DNA of 50,606 nt from Flammeovirga sp. SJP92 (GCF_001583495.1 NZ_LQAQ01000108.1:1-50606), one strand, 5' to 3'; numbered from the stretch's first letter, positions 34,236 to 43,935 are shown. Notes: generated by a model from the sequence alone, not told the origin. Translations and numbers: made by a program.

Positions 34236-35393
34236 CTATAACGATTCTAAAATTCTATTGACTGCTTTCTCAAGAATAGGAAATGGAGTAGCGGTATTCA
34301 ATCGCATAAACCCAACTCCATCTACTCCAAATTGCCTTCCATCTTGTACACCTACTTTACATTTTTCATAGAAGAATTTTTTTAATAATGTTCCACTAGG
34401 TTCAAACGCCTTGCAATCTAGCCAAAGTAGATATGTTGCATCTGGATGCATGACGTGAATAGGAGTAGACGCCAACTTTTCTTCTACAAAAGATATATTT
34501 TTTTCAATATGTTGAAGCAAAGCTTTGTACCACTGTTCACCTTTTGTATAAGCCGCTAACATAGATTCTGTGGCAAAAGTACCTCCAAAGTCAAAGTGTA
34601 GATGTTGTACTAATTTGAGGTATTTAGATTTCAACTTTTCATTTTTGAAAATCAAATAAGCACAGTTTAATCCTGCTAAATTGAAGGTTTTGGAAGGGGC
34701 CATACAAGTGATAACTCTTTTAGCTGCAATTTCAGAGATCGAAGCAAAAGGAACGTGTTTATTTCCCCATAGTGTTAAATCAGCATGGATTTCATCAGAA
34801 ATAATGTTCACATCATATTTTTCACATAATGCTAATAATTGGGTGAGCTCTTCCTTTTTCCACATTCTTCCTGAAGGATTGTGTGGGTTGCAGAATACAA
34901 TTAATTTTAGTCCGTCTTTCATAGCATCCTCAACTTTATCAAAATCTATAAAGTATCGGCCATTTTTATTTTGTAATGAAAATTGAACTAACTCTCTGTT
35001 ATTTTTTTGGACATTTTCATAGAAAGGAGGATAAACAGGTGTAAAAATACCCACCTTATCATTCACTTCAGAAAAAGCTTGTACCAAAAAACCAAGTGCA
35101 GGAACAATACCCGGAGCAAAAACTAACTCACTGCTGTTTACTTCCCATTGATGCCTTTTCTTAATCCAGTTTTGAGCTGATTGCCAAAAGACATCGGTTT
35201 GCATGGTGTAACCATAGATAGGGTGACTGACCCTTTTTTGGAGTGCTTCTACAATTTCAGGTGCTACAGCCAAGTCCATATCTGCTACCCAAAGAGGTAT
35301 AATATCTTCAGTACCAAATAGCTTTTCTCTTAATCCATATTTGACACTGTATGTGCCTTCTCTATCATAAATTTTATTAAAATCGTAATTCAT
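34236..35393 (-). CDS. MalY/PatB-family PLP aminotransferase or C-S lyase
   Basis: A cytoplasmic fold-type-I PLP enzyme of 385 residues in the MalY/PatB group, whose members cleave cystathionine or cysteine conjugates. N-terminal DIIPLWVADMDLAVAPEIVE is diagnostic for the group. Others are SHPIYGYTMQTD, FAPGIVPALGFLV, VFCNPHNPSGRMW and ISDEIHADLTL. The PLP lysine is K235 in MAPSKTFNLAGL, and the carboxylate-binding Arg lies in GFMRLNTATP. It may act in methionine biosynthesis or cysteine breakdown, fitting the other sulfur genes in the window, though it is not linked to them by operon. It lies downstream of the 992-residue lipoprotein gene, with a terminator between them at 35435-35465. Confidence 0.92.
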   Translation of the reverse strand: MNYDFNKIYDREGTYSVKYGLREKLFGTEDIIPLWVADMDLAVAPEIVEALQKRVSHPIYGYTMQTDVFWQSAQNWIKKRHQWEVNSSELVFAPGIVPALGFLVQAFSEVNDKVGIFTPVYPPFYENVQKNNRELVQFSLQNKNGRYFIDFDKVEDAMKDGLKLIVFCNPHNPSGRMWKKEELTQLLALCEKYDVNIISDEIHADLTLWGNKHVPFASISEIAAKRVITCMAPSKTFNLAGLNCAYLIFKNEKLKSKYLKLVQHLHFDFGGTFATESMLAAYTKGEQWYKALLQHIEKNISFVEEKLASTPIHVMHPDATYLLWLDCKAFEPSGTLLKKFFYEKCKVGVQDGRQFGVDGVGFMRLNTATPFPILEKAVNRILESL

Positions 35394-35434
35394 GTTTCGT
35401 ATTTAAATTGAATTACAAAAACTACAAAAAAATA

Positions 35435-35465
35435 AGGGAATCACAATTATGTAATTCCCTTTTTG
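35435..35465 (-). terminator. Terminator after the 992-residue lipoprotein gene
   Basis: On the minus strand GGGAAT and ATTCCC, with an inner TGT/ACA continuation past one mismatch, form a stem followed by a T-rich stretch. It separates the lipoprotein gene from the PatB-like gene. Confidence 0.65.
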
Positions 35466-35486
35466 TGTTTGCAAGCTTAAATTAAA

Positions 35487-38465
35487 CTACTGACAATCTG
35501 AACAATCTTTTAAAACTTTTAAATTATCAATTCCAAAGTCATTACCACTGGCCATGGTGTTGTCTGAACGTATGGAGATGTTTATAGATCCCGTAACATT
35601 AGACACCCAACATTTCTCAAATGTTGTCCAACCTTGACTTCCAGTTCCGCTTGCATCTGGAATAAGATGAGGATAGTCTACGCCGTCAATGGTTACAATC
35701 ATGTTGACATCGGGATCGGAACTGATATTGACATCTCCTAAGTCTACTGATAATTTATACCTCGCTCCATTTTCAACCATAAGTGTAGTATTTAAAGCAT
35801 CTGGTTTTGTAGAGCTTGTAGATCCATTGACTACCATCGCTGTTGAATTATTTTCAAATAGTGTAAAGTAGAAATGGTTGAAATTTGGATCATTGTTTAT
35901 GATATACATTCCTTGTGGAATAAGTGAGTTTGAAGTGTTAGGAGCCAATGTATACTCACTAGTGTAAGGAGCATCATTATTATCTTCAAAATTGATTTTC
36001 AAGACTTCTTCACAAGGGCTTGTTCTTTGCCATATTGGTGGGTTACAACTGAATGCAATATTATCGATTGCAAAATCATTGCCTAACCATTTATCACTTA
36101 CTTCAGCTATGCCAATTGTTATTATACCACTGGCAGGGGCTGTGAATTCTAAGTACATCTGTTGCCAATCAACATCTTCAGATAGGTCAATAGGTTGATC
36201 TAATGAAACTCTATTTGAATTATTGAAACCAATATTATAATCGATGTACATATCCAACATTGGGTTGTTTATATCTCCCCAACGAATAACATTTATGACT
36301 TCAGCTGAAAAATAATACGTTTCACCAGCTAACACCGGAATATAATCTTTGAAGAATGTCCTTGAATCATCTGCTAAACCAGGATTGTTATACGAACTTC
36401 TATCTGGATTGTCGTCTTGAGCAGCGTTGATGACCATTACGTTATCACCAAAATCGGCTTCCATAAAGCTACTATGTACACTTTTAGGATTGTTGGTAAA
36501 ACTGACAAGTCCTTCCTCATTATTTTGATCCAAGCGATCGGCATAATTGTAACTTCTGAGATAGGTATTAACAAAAGCATTTTTATCTGTTATGTTATCA
36601 AAATTTCCAATGCCATAGTCTTCACAGTAATCAGAAAAAGCAGACACGAAGTTGATGTCAAAACAATCACTTTCCTCACTTTCAAAATCTACAATTTTTA
36701 CCCATTGAATCACATCACCGTAATTCAATTCATTGTTATTCTCTGCAATATGAGCAAGCGGGAAAATATTATTGGTTAATCTTGCTGTGCCAATTTCAAC
36801 CCATTGGCCCATAAATCCACTGCTGTTTGTATCTCCTATCCAAGTGTCATTTATGTATCGAGGTTGATTTCCATCAGAAGAGACCCATACGTACACTTTA
36901 GCTCTTTCTGCATAAGAATTCCAAGCACTTTGAATAGCCGATGCATCTTCATAATAGATTCCTTGGTTGTCTTTTTTGTAGTATTCATAATCAGGATTTC
37001 TTCCCCAGGTTGTTTCAACGACTTGTATGTAAGTTGAATTGGTCACTACGGTTGGTGCTCGAAATTTCATAACAGCATAACCACCATTTCCTCCTAGTGA
37101 TGTAAATAGTTTAGGTCGTTGTCTTAAGTCTGCGATATCAGCGTTTGCTGCGTTTTTTCTTTGATCTACATTAACGTCAGGCATATCGTCAGGAGTGACT
37201 CCATAAGGGTAATTAGGTCGGTATAGTTTCATTTCGGCTAAGTTCCAATGTTCATGATACCAAGCATCATCATTGGCTCCTCCCATATTTCTAATAACTC
37301 TATCAGTTACCAAGCCATCCGTTCCACTTTCACCTTCTAAATCAAAAACTTGTGTACAAGCCATATCACCTGCAGATGTTTTTGCAAATGCCTTTCCTTT
37401 ATTGATCGTTTCTTGTGTAAATGTAATGGTCGGAGACACAATCATCTCGCCATCTAATGAATAAATCTTAAAAGCATTTTTCCCTGCAGTAGAAACAATT
37501 ACATGGTTATCTCCCATTAATGCTGCTCCTGTTACTTTTTTATCAATATTGAATAAATAATCACCTTGTACTTTAGGTTTACCATTAGCATCCATCCCAA
37601 TTTTTACTTTGATAGCGGCACCACCATAAGCACGTGTAAAGGTGATTAAATGTTCCTCTTCAAAACCACCTGTTTCAGTACTACTTTGTGTAAAAGTAAT
37701 ATCACCTCCTTTAAATTTTAATTTACTGTTAGGTGTGAATACAGTAGAGGTCTGGTCATTACTAAAATAATCATTCGTGAGTTGGTCAACATCATCGTCC
37801 TCATCCTCTGCAATAATGGCGTCTGTTGCTGCTGCTCTTAGATAATTTTTGGTGGTGAGATATTCCATAGTAGTGGGGTCTAAAGTAGTGAAATCCCACC
37901 AGTCTCTAGTATCAGAAGTAAACGAAACTGCTTTCAAACTGCCGTTAGATAAGGTCATGGTTGGAACAACCTCATAAAAACCACCCGCAATAAATAACCG
38001 CCCCTTACGATCAAAATCAACTTGTGTAATACCTACTTTCTTATTGATATTTACATTACCCTTGCCATTCGCTTTTCTTAACTTAAAACTTTTTTCAGCC
38101 CCGCTTTCTGGTTGATAGAAGAAGATTTTGCCTTCATTCACCCCCTTTTTATTACTGCCATTATTGACAATTACAAGAGTTTCTCCATCAGGTGAAACGG
38201 TCATATGTGAATGACCATTGAAAGTTTTGAGATGGTTTAGAGTGGTAGTAGACCCAAGACCTTGAAAGTCATAACTGACTTCGTATAGGTCTGATATTCC
38301 ATCTTTATTGTTCAAGAGATAGACTTTTTGACTAAATGGCATTCTAACATTGGAGAGTTGTGTGCTATTATCGTCAGGTGTTAATACCGTTTCGTTGATT
38401 TTGGTTTGGCATGCAAAACCAATAAGCAACAAGGTGAAAAGACCTAGTTTAACTAGCTTGTTCAT
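35487..38465 (-). CDS. Large modular lipoprotein of unknown function (992 aa)
   Basis: I do not recognise the whole protein. A lipobox (LIGFAC, Cys19) anchors it. The first half (about 45-370) reads like a beta-propeller with repeats such as 'HSHMTVSPDGETLVIVNNGS' and 'GITQVDFDRKGRLFIAGGFY'. A central part (about 375-640) contains an Asp-rich stretch and an insertion rich in Trp/Tyr ('WNSYAERAKVYVWVSSDGNQ'). Two carbohydrate-binding-like beta-sandwiches follow (about 640-815 and 820-992), ending in parallel phrases DFAIDNIAFSC and DFGIDNLKVLKDCSDC, so the second looks like a duplicate of the first. Surface adhesion or glycan binding is plausible. No catalytic signature and no T9SS sorting domain were seen. 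It is probably a single-gene transcript. Confidence 0.8.
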   Translation of the reverse strand: MNKLVKLGLFTLLLIGFACQTKINETVLTPDDNSTQLSNVRMPFSQKVYLLNNKDGISDLYEVSYDFQGLGSTTTLNHLKTFNGHSHMTVSPDGETLVIVNNGSNKKGVNEGKIFFYQPESGAEKSFKLRKANGKGNVNINKKVGITQVDFDRKGRLFIAGGFYEVVPTMTLSNGSLKAVSFTSDTRDWWDFTTLDPTTMEYLTTKNYLRAAATDAIIAEDEDDDVDQLTNDYFSNDQTSTVFTPNSKLKFKGGDITFTQSSTETGGFEEEHLITFTRAYGGAAIKVKIGMDANGKPKVQGDYLFNIDKKVTGAALMGDNHVIVSTAGKNAFKIYSLDGEMIVSPTITFTQETINKGKAFAKTSAGDMACTQVFDLEGESGTDGLVTDRVIRNMGGANDDAWYHEHWNLAEMKLYRPNYPYGVTPDDMPDVNVDQRKNAANADIADLRQRPKLFTSLGGNGGYAVMKFRAPTVVTNSTYIQVVETTWGRNPDYEYYKKDNQGIYYEDASAIQSAWNSYAERAKVYVWVSSDGNQPRYINDTWIGDTNSSGFMGQWVEIGTARLTNNIFPLAHIAENNNELNYGDVIQWVKIVDFESEESDCFDINFVSAFSDYCEDYGIGNFDNITDKNAFVNTYLRSYNYADRLDQNNEEGLVSFTNNPKSVHSSFMEADFGDNVMVINAAQDDNPDRSSYNNPGLADDSRTFFKDYIPVLAGETYYFSAEVINVIRWGDINNPMLDMYIDYNIGFNNSNRVSLDQPIDLSEDVDWQQMYLEFTAPASGIITIGIAEVSDKWLGNDFAIDNIAFSCNPPIWQRTSPCEEVLKINFEDNNDAPYTSEYTLAPNTSNSLIPQGMYIINNDPNFNHFYFTLFENNSTAMVVNGSTSSTKPDALNTTLMVENGARYKLSVDLGDVNISSDPDVNMIVTIDGVDYPHLIPDASGTGSQGWTTFEKCWVSNVTGSINISIRSDNTMASGNDFGIDNLKVLKDCSDCQ

Positions 38466-38913
38466 GGTGATTTAAGTTAAAAAGAGAAATTATAGTTTAT
38501 AAGGCACAGTTACACGGATGCTATCTAAAGCATAATTGCGAGTGATTTACAGAATTTAAAATAGTGTTTATAACAATAGAACAGTGCTGTCACAATTGTA
38601 ATGTAATGAATTTTAAGCTATTATTTAAATCCTTGATAATCATTAAAAAGTACATTTTGATAGGAGATGAAATATAGTTTTAGTTAGCCGTAATTCGGTA
38701 TGTTTTAAAATCATAAAACTTTGCTTTTTTGTGTAAGAATATTGATTGAAAAAAAGATTTTGTTGAATTATTTAGTTTAAACTATAAAAAACTTCTAATC
38801 ATTACATGAGAAGAGAATAATCTTTATTTTTTTTGAATGTATTGTACTATTTTAAATACATAGTTTAAAAACATACCAATACTTTTTATTTTAGAATTAC
38901 ATTTTACATTTCG
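38466..38913. other. AT-rich divergent intergenic region
   Basis: This gap of 448 bp lies between the large lipoprotein gene and the bestrophin gene. It contains the 12-bp palindrome TAGTTTAAACTA (38773-38784) and a second partial copy TAGTTTAAA (38861-38869), possibly a regulator site. No gene or clear promoter was seen. Confidence 0.4.
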
Positions 38914-39816
38914 ATGGTAACAAGACTGTATATCCCTTGGAATAGGTTAGTTAGTGATTTGTGGTTTTCAGCCTTAATTATCACCATTTACATGCTATTT
39001 CTCTCTATTCTTGATGATGAGCACCTATTGAGCAACCTAAGTTTACCTTTAGGTATTATTACTGTACCAGGTACTGCTATTTCCCTTTTATTAGCTTTCA
39101 GAACCAATTCTTCTTATCAGAGATGGTGGGAGGCAAGAATGGTTTGGGGAGCCATAGTGAATGACAGCAGGTCTTGGGTGAGACAGCTGATGACATTTGT
39201 AAATACCGATCCCAAAACTAGAGATACTATTATAGAGATGTCTTATCGACAAGCGGCTTGGTGTTATTCGTTGGCTAGACATTTAAGAAAACAGGACACG
39301 TTGAAAGATATTGGCAATCTTGTCCCCAAAAATGAGATGCCCAAATTGATGAAAAGCAAGAATGTGCCCAACGCTTTGCTTTTTACTCAAGGAAAAATGT
39401 TGAGAGACCTTTATAAGAATGGGCATATTGATACATATCAATTGGTTCAATTGGATGAAACTTTGAGCAAACTTACAGATTCAATGGGAAAGTGTGAACG
39501 AATTAAAAATACAGTATTTCCATCCATGTATACCTTATTGTTAGAGATCTTGATCTACCTGTTTATTTTTTCAGTACCTTATGGACTTGTGGAAACAAAC
39601 GGTTTAGTGCTTTTAGTGACGAGTTTGACATTGGCTTTGGCATTTCTTGTGATTGAAAGAATTGCTACTTATTTACAAGACCCTTTTGAAGATAAATCAT
39701 CAGACACACCAATGTTGACACTTTCACGGACGATTGAGATCAATATCAAGGATGAGTTAGGCAACGTACCACTCCCAGAAGCATTAAAACCTGTACGTCC
39801 TCATGTTCTAATGTAA
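38914..39816 (+). CDS. Bestrophin-like ion channel (YneE/UPF0187 family)
   Basis: A 300-residue inner-membrane protein of the bacterial bestrophin family, which forms pentameric ion channels (characterised bacterial examples conduct cations). The N-terminal helix carries the Trp-rich start 'LYIPWNRLVSDLWFSALIIT'. The family core is FRTNSSYQRWWEARMVWGAI, followed by NDSRSWVRQ. A pair of late membrane helices (about 205-250) is followed by 'ERIATYLQDPFEDKSSDTPM', the conserved Asp-Pro-Phe-rich C-terminal segment. Length is typical. It is probably a single-gene unit, with the cysQ promoter directly downstream. Confidence 0.9.
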   Translation: MVTRLYIPWNRLVSDLWFSALIITIYMLFLSILDDEHLLSNLSLPLGIITVPGTAISLLLAFRTNSSYQRWWEARMVWGAIVNDSRSWVRQLMTFVNTDPKTRDTIIEMSYRQAAWCYSLARHLRKQDTLKDIGNLVPKNEMPKLMKSKNVPNALLFTQGKMLRDLYKNGHIDTYQLVQLDETLSKLTDSMGKCERIKNTVFPSMYTLLLEILIYLFIFSVPYGLVETNGLVLLVTSLTLALAFLVIERIATYLQDPFEDKSSDTPMLTLSRTIEINIKDELGNVPLPEALKPVRPHVLM

Positions 39817-39822
39817 AAAAAA

Positions 39823-39854
39823 TTGTTTTATATCCATAGTTTGCCCTATTTTTG
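39823..39854 (+). promoter_or_regulatory. Bacteroidota-type promoter for cysQ
   Basis: TTG (39823-39825), 21 bp and TATTTTTG (39847-39854) fit the consensus; the predicted leader to the ATG at 39895 is about 35 nt. Confidence 0.5.
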
Positions 39855-39894
39855 ATGTCATTATTCAGATAAATAAATTAAACAAACATTTATA

Positions 39895-40653
39895 ATGGAT
39901 TTAGAGAAAATTTCGGAAGAGATAATTCAGGTTGCTGTAGACGCAGGACGTGCAATTTTAGAAATATACAAACAAGAAGACTTAGGAGTTGAGGTGAAGT
40001 CTGATAATTCTCCTTTGACTTTAGCAGATAAAGCTTCTCATGAGGTAATTATGAAAGGATTGTCAAACTTCGATTTTCCAATATTATCTGAAGAAGGAAA
40101 AGAAATGTCTTATGATGAAAGAAAAGACTGGGAGACTTACTGGTGTGTAGATCCATTGGATGGAACGAAAGAGTTTATCAATAGAAATGGAGAGTTTACT
40201 GTAAATATTGCTTTGATCTCTAATAAAAAACCGGTATTAGGTGTGATCTACGTACCAGTTAAAGATGTCATTTATGTTGGTATTGATGGTGTTGGAGCCA
40301 AGAAAGGAGAGAATGGAATCCTTGACCCAATTAAAGTAGAATGGAAACCGGCTGATCGTGTGGCTGTTCGTTCTAAATCACATGCAAACCCGGCTGAAGA
40401 AGAAATCTTAGAGAAATACCAAGTGACAGATGCAATGTCAGTAGGTAGTTCATTGAAATTCTGTATGGTTGCTGAAGGTAAGGCTGATGTATATTACAGA
40501 CACGGTCCAACAATGGAGTGGGATACTGCAGCAGGTCAAGCTGTTGTTGAAGCTGCAGGTGGTACTGTTTATGTAGGTAATACAGAAGATGAAGTATTCA
40601 AATACAATAAAGAAAATTTATTGAACGGTAGTTTCCTTGTTCTAGGAAAATAA
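39895..40653 (+). CDS. cysQ: 3'(2'),5'-bisphosphate nucleotidase CysQ
   Basis: A 252-residue inositol-monophosphatase-fold enzyme that removes the 3'-phosphate from PAP (adenosine 3',5'-bisphosphate), a by-product of sulfate assimilation and sulfotransfer. Metal ligands are visible: E66/E67 in ILSEEGKE, D86 and D89 in DPLDGTKEF, and the late Asp in GPTMEWDTAAGQAV. SDNSPLTLADKASHE near residue 40 is the usual entry motif. Length is normal. It has its own promoter (39823-39854) and a shared terminator (40667-40718), so it is a single-gene unit. It adds to the sulfur-related genes in this window. Confidence 0.94.
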   Translation: MDLEKISEEIIQVAVDAGRAILEIYKQEDLGVEVKSDNSPLTLADKASHEVIMKGLSNFDFPILSEEGKEMSYDERKDWETYWCVDPLDGTKEFINRNGEFTVNIALISNKKPVLGVIYVPVKDVIYVGIDGVGAKKGENGILDPIKVEWKPADRVAVRSKSHANPAEEEILEKYQVTDAMSVGSSLKFCMVAEGKADVYYRHGPTMEWDTAAGQAVVEAAGGTVYVGNTEDEVFKYNKENLLNGSFLVLGK

Positions 40654-40666
40654 TTGATCTCGAATA

Positions 40667-40718
40667 CAACAAAAAAACTCCTAGATTTCATTATAAAAAT
40701 CTAGAAGTTTTTTTGTTG
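40667..40718. terminator. Bidirectional terminator between cysQ and the acyltransferase gene
   Basis: A stem of about 22 bp (from CAACAAAAAAACT at 40667 to AGTTTTTTTGTTG at 40718) with one mismatch; its core is CTAGATTT/AAATCTAG. A- and T-runs make it work in both directions. Confidence 0.8.
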
Positions 40719-40746
40719 AAGAGACCTTAAGTTAGGTTTCTTGTTT

Positions 40747-41637
40747 TTATGCATAGGTTGTTTTCATCACCACCTCATCAGGTTTTCTTTCCCTCTTCCA
40801 ACGTTTGTGCGTCCAAAGCCAGAACTGAGGTTTTTTCATGATTTCCTTTTCTAGAAGACGGTTATGTCTTTCTGTAATTTCACCATGAGGTTCTAATAGT
40901 GGTGTATCTGTTACCAATTCAAAATTCAATTCATAGTACCCTCTTTTCACTCTATTTATTTTAGTGAAAATAACCACCATGTCATGTTCTTTGGCATATT
41001 TCTCAGGTCCAAAGAAACAAGCCGTCTCTTGGTTTAAGAATTCCATCCAAATTACATTTTTACTGAAGGTAGGGGATTGGTCAGCGCCAAAAATTAGGCA
41101 GAATGGTTCATCACTTTTTTTGCCGAAATATTCTTTAGCATGATCTTTCTGAATCATTTGCAGGCCAAACTGACTTCTTGACTCCGTAATTCTTTTGTTG
41201 AAAAACTCATTACTTAATCTTGAAAAAAGACAGCTTACTTGTCTTCCAGTAGATCCAGTGGCAGTAGTAGCGGCATATTCATAATTGTTGTAATGCGTTC
41301 CGATGATACACAAGTTACGGTCTTTGTATTTGTCGATAAGATCAAGGTCGTTGTACACGCATCTTTCAAACATATCTTCTCTACTTATATTGAACACCTT
41401 AAAGCTTTCGCAGATGATGTCACATAAGTGTTTGTAAAATTCACTTTCGATGTGCTTTAACTCTTCTTTTGATTTATCAGGAAAAGAATTTTTCAAATTT
41501 TTCCTTACCACTGACGTTCTATATTTCAGCACCTTATAAATTATGAAATATAAAAAATCTGATACCATATAAAGTAGCTTGAATGGTAACAATGTTATAG
41601 GTAAAATGAAAATTGAATATATTAATCTAGTTATCAT
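40747..41637 (-). CDS. LpxL/HtrB-family lipid A or membrane-lipid acyltransferase
   Basis: A membrane-associated acyltransferase of 296 residues. An N-terminal hydrophobic anchor (about 1-35) is followed by 'YRTSVVRKNLKNSFPDKSKE', the usual LpxL-type entry. The catalytic HX4E motif is GTHYNNYE (H115, E120). FGADQSP matches the conserved ADQ region, and PQFWLWTHKRWKRERK near the C-terminus is typical of the family. It would add a secondary acyl chain to the lipid A precursor at the inner membrane; some Bacteroidota members act on other lipids. It is convergent with cysQ and separate from the divergent DyP gene. Confidence 0.9.
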   Translation of the reverse strand: MITRLIYSIFILPITLLPFKLLYMVSDFLYFIIYKVLKYRTSVVRKNLKNSFPDKSKEELKHIESEFYKHLCDIICESFKVFNISREDMFERCVYNDLDLIDKYKDRNLCIIGTHYNNYEYAATTATGSTGRQVSCLFSRLSNEFFNKRITESRSQFGLQMIQKDHAKEYFGKKSDEPFCLIFGADQSPTFSKNVIWMEFLNQETACFFGPEKYAKEHDMVVIFTKINRVKRGYYELNFELVTDTPLLEPHGEITERHNRLLEKEIMKKPQFWLWTHKRWKRERKPDEVVMKTTYA

Positions 41638-41872
41638 TTAGTAGTTTATAAAGTAAAATTGAATTTGTTGCATTATTGCAATATAACGAAAAAAAGTACT
41701 ACTTTTTGTAAATGAAACTTTTGATTTGCAGTGAGCGGATTTAATTAGTAAAATTTATCATAATAATTATCTGTATAGGAATTTTTGATAACAATAATCA
41801 CCATAATGAGAAGGATTGAAGACCTATCTTTGTGAAAATCAATTTATACAATCAATCAAAACACGTATCGAA

Positions 41873-42763
41873 ATGTCATTTTTTCAAGAAGGTATCTTCG
41901 TAGAAGAAGCGAACTTTTTTAATGTGTCAGAATATCAAGTACTTGATTCTGATGTTTCTAAAATGAAAGAAGCAATCAAAAATGCTTTAGCAAATTCAGT
42001 AGAAAATGTATGGGTAGTTGTTTCTTTTGGAAAAAAACTTTGGGCTACTTTATCTGGAACCACATTAGAAAAGTTAGAGGATTTTAAAACTCTTGATGGT
42101 AAAAATGGTTTTCAAATGCCTGCTACTCAGACCGACCTTTTCTTCAGAGTATTAGGTACAGATCAATCTACTGTTTTAGACAAAACAATTCAGATTGAAG
42201 AAGCATTGAAAGGTACTTTCAAAGTAGTGCTTTCAGAAAATGGATTCACTTATAAAGATCATAGAGACCTTACAGGTTTCGTAGATGGATCTGCCAATCC
42301 TAAAGAAGAAAAGAAATACGTTGCCGCTTTGATTGCAGAAGGTGAAGCTGGGGCAAATGGCAGTTATGTATTTCATCAAAAATGGGTGCACAATTTAGAG
42401 AAATTCAACGAGTTGCCAGTAAGTATCCAAGAAAAAATTATTGGTAGAACAAAAGAAGATAGTATTGAATTGGAAGGAGATGATATGCCTGATAATTCTC
42501 ATGTATCAAGAACTGATGCCAAACACGATGGTGTGGCTATGAAAATCTGGAGACGATCATTCCCTTATGGATCTGCTTTGGAGAGAGGATTATTCTTTAT
42601 TGCCTACACTTGTGATCCTTTTAGAGTGGATATTCAATTGGAGAGGATGCTTGGAAATACAGAGGATCAGGTTTCAGATAGAATCATGGAATTTTCAACT
42701 GCGGTTTCTGGTGCTTATTCTTTTGCTCCATCTGTTGAAGATTTAAATAAAGCATTATTATAA
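41873..42763 (+). CDS. DyP-type heme peroxidase
   Basis: A soluble 296-residue dye-decolourising-type peroxidase oxidising substrates with hydrogen peroxide. The distal heme motif GFVDGSAN has D138 (GxxDG) and the proximal heme ligand is H210 in DNSHVSRTD. The distal Arg region is KIWRRSFPYGSALERGLFFI, and the end is the typical FSTAVSGAYSFAPS. I start it at ATG 41873; a frame extension to TTG 41816 crosses a -7-like element (TATCTTTG, 41825-41832), which argues against it. No twin-arginine signal, cargo tag or encapsulin gene is visible nearby. A strong terminator follows. Confidence 0.93.
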   Translation: MSFFQEGIFVEEANFFNVSEYQVLDSDVSKMKEAIKNALANSVENVWVVVSFGKKLWATLSGTTLEKLEDFKTLDGKNGFQMPATQTDLFFRVLGTDQSTVLDKTIQIEEALKGTFKVVLSENGFTYKDHRDLTGFVDGSANPKEEKKYVAALIAEGEAGANGSYVFHQKWVHNLEKFNELPVSIQEKIIGRTKEDSIELEGDDMPDNSHVSRTDAKHDGVAMKIWRRSFPYGSALERGLFFIAYTCDPFRVDIQLERMLGNTEDQVSDRIMEFSTAVSGAYSFAPSVEDLNKALL

Positions 42764-42775
42764 AGTGATATATTT

Positions 42776-42815
42776 AAAAAGCATCTCAAGTAATCAAAAC
42801 CTGAGATGCTTTTTT
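42776..42815. terminator. Bidirectional terminator after the DyP gene
   Basis: AAAAAGCATCTCA (42776-42788) pairs with TGAGATGCTTTTT (42802-42815 region), with A- and T-runs outside the stem; the stop codon of the convergent gene begins 2 bp later. Confidence 0.8.
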
Positions 42816-42816
42816 C

Positions 42817-43935
42817 TTATTTTTTGACACCAAATCGGTAGTTGATACCTGTCATTAGAAATTTATTATTCTGCTCAATACCGTATTCACCTCTAATGGC
42901 AAAATGTTTACTCAGTTCAATACTAAACCCACATTGCACAGTCCAAGTCTGTAATAATTCCTTTTTGATCGAATAATCTACACTTGTATTATCAATCATT
43001 CCATTCATGTGGTCATTGATCATACTTCCATCAGGTTCTTTCCCTAGTGCTCTTTTAATCAATAATTTTGTTTTATCGTCCAAACCATTATAAATCGAAG
43101 TAATAGGTTCGCTGAGATCAATATCATTTTGAATCACCTCAGATAATAATATCTTCCCTGGTGTTGCATTTGAGTTAGTAAAGTTTCTATTCATGGCACC
43201 AATGTAAACCGCTATACTTTGTTTTCCTCGATTGATATTGAATTTTTTTCCAACCCGCATTGAGTAAGTACTTACTGCAATTTGTTCTTCTAAAAGGTCT
43301 GTATCACTCAAAGCATAGTTAATATCAACAGAACCAAACCAACCTTGATAACCATAAGCTAATGTAAATCCACCACCATAGGCCAAAGCATCAAAATCTA
43401 CAGTAGAACCAAATCCCCCGTTTTCGGAATTGCCTAAACCAATACTTGTTGTCCCTTTTACTTGGGAGACCATTCCGTATACATTCAAAAATGGCAAGAT
43501 ATAGGTATCTAATCTGTAATTGAATCCAGATGCAGTAGCATAAGTAACATTATCATTCAATGATTCTAGTATGGGACCATCAACCAGTTCATCAACTTTT
43601 TCCTGTGGTATATTTTGCCCAAAATAGGGTAATGAAGGATCGACAGGGTTTAAATTGACACCTAAATCAGTAATTCCCATACCCATAGATGTATTCACAT
43701 AGCTGACACTAAAACCAATAGGAAGTGGAAGAGAGTATCCTTTATCATATACATTTTGACCTAAAAAGGGTAATCGATAAGGGTACTCTTCTTTTTCTCT
43801 GAGTATTAATGTAGTGTCACCTTTTATGTTTTTCTGTAAGCTTTGATGTGTTTTATCAGTGATTTGCTGTGAGTAAACTTGAATTGAAAACAGAGGTAAT
43901 AATAGTATAAATAATATGTAGGTAATGATTTTCAT
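42817..43935 (-). CDS. Outer-membrane beta-barrel protein of unknown function
   Basis: A 372-residue exported protein with a signal peptide (about 1-22, ends VYSQ). The body alternates hydrophobic and aromatic strands with glycine turns ('DALAYGGGFTLAYGYQGWFG', 'STYSMRVGKKFNI') and ends 'NKFLMTGINYRFGVKK', a typical barrel closure. The insert 'LPYFGQNIPQEKVDELVDGP' and the loop around 260-310 are polar and unusual in length. No known catalytic motif was recognised. It resembles Bacteroidota outer-membrane proteins of unknown role, possibly a transporter or anchor. Confidence 0.75.
   Translation of the reverse strand: MKIITYILFILLLPLFSIQVYSQQITDKTHQSLQKNIKGDTTLILREKEEYPYRLPFLGQNVYDKGYSLPLPIGFSVSYVNTSMGMGITDLGVNLNPVDPSLPYFGQNIPQEKVDELVDGPILESLNDNVTYATASGFNYRLDTYILPFLNVYGMVSQVKGTTSIGLGNSENGGFGSTVDFDALAYGGGFTLAYGYQGWFGSVDINYALSDTDLLEEQIAVSTYSMRVGKKFNINRGKQSIAVYIGAMNRNFTNSNATPGKILLSEVIQNDIDLSEPITSIYNGLDDKTKLLIKRALGKEPDGSMINDHMNGMIDNTSVDYSIKKELLQTWTVQCGFSIELSKHFAIRGEYGIEQNNKFLMTGINYRFGVKK

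Noticed and set aside
36417-37037. Plus-strand reading frames opposite the 992-residue lipoprotein
   Set aside because: They have no start context or family features and lie wholly antisense to the long lipoprotein frame.
41816-41872. Longer start for the DyP peroxidase at TTG 41816
   Set aside because: The extra 19 residues do not match DyP N-termini and cross a -7-like element; ATG 41873 fits the family start.
41873-43935. An encapsulin system around the DyP peroxidase
   Set aside because: The neighbouring gene encodes an exported outer-membrane barrel, not an HK97-fold shell protein, and no cargo-loading tail was seen on the peroxidase.
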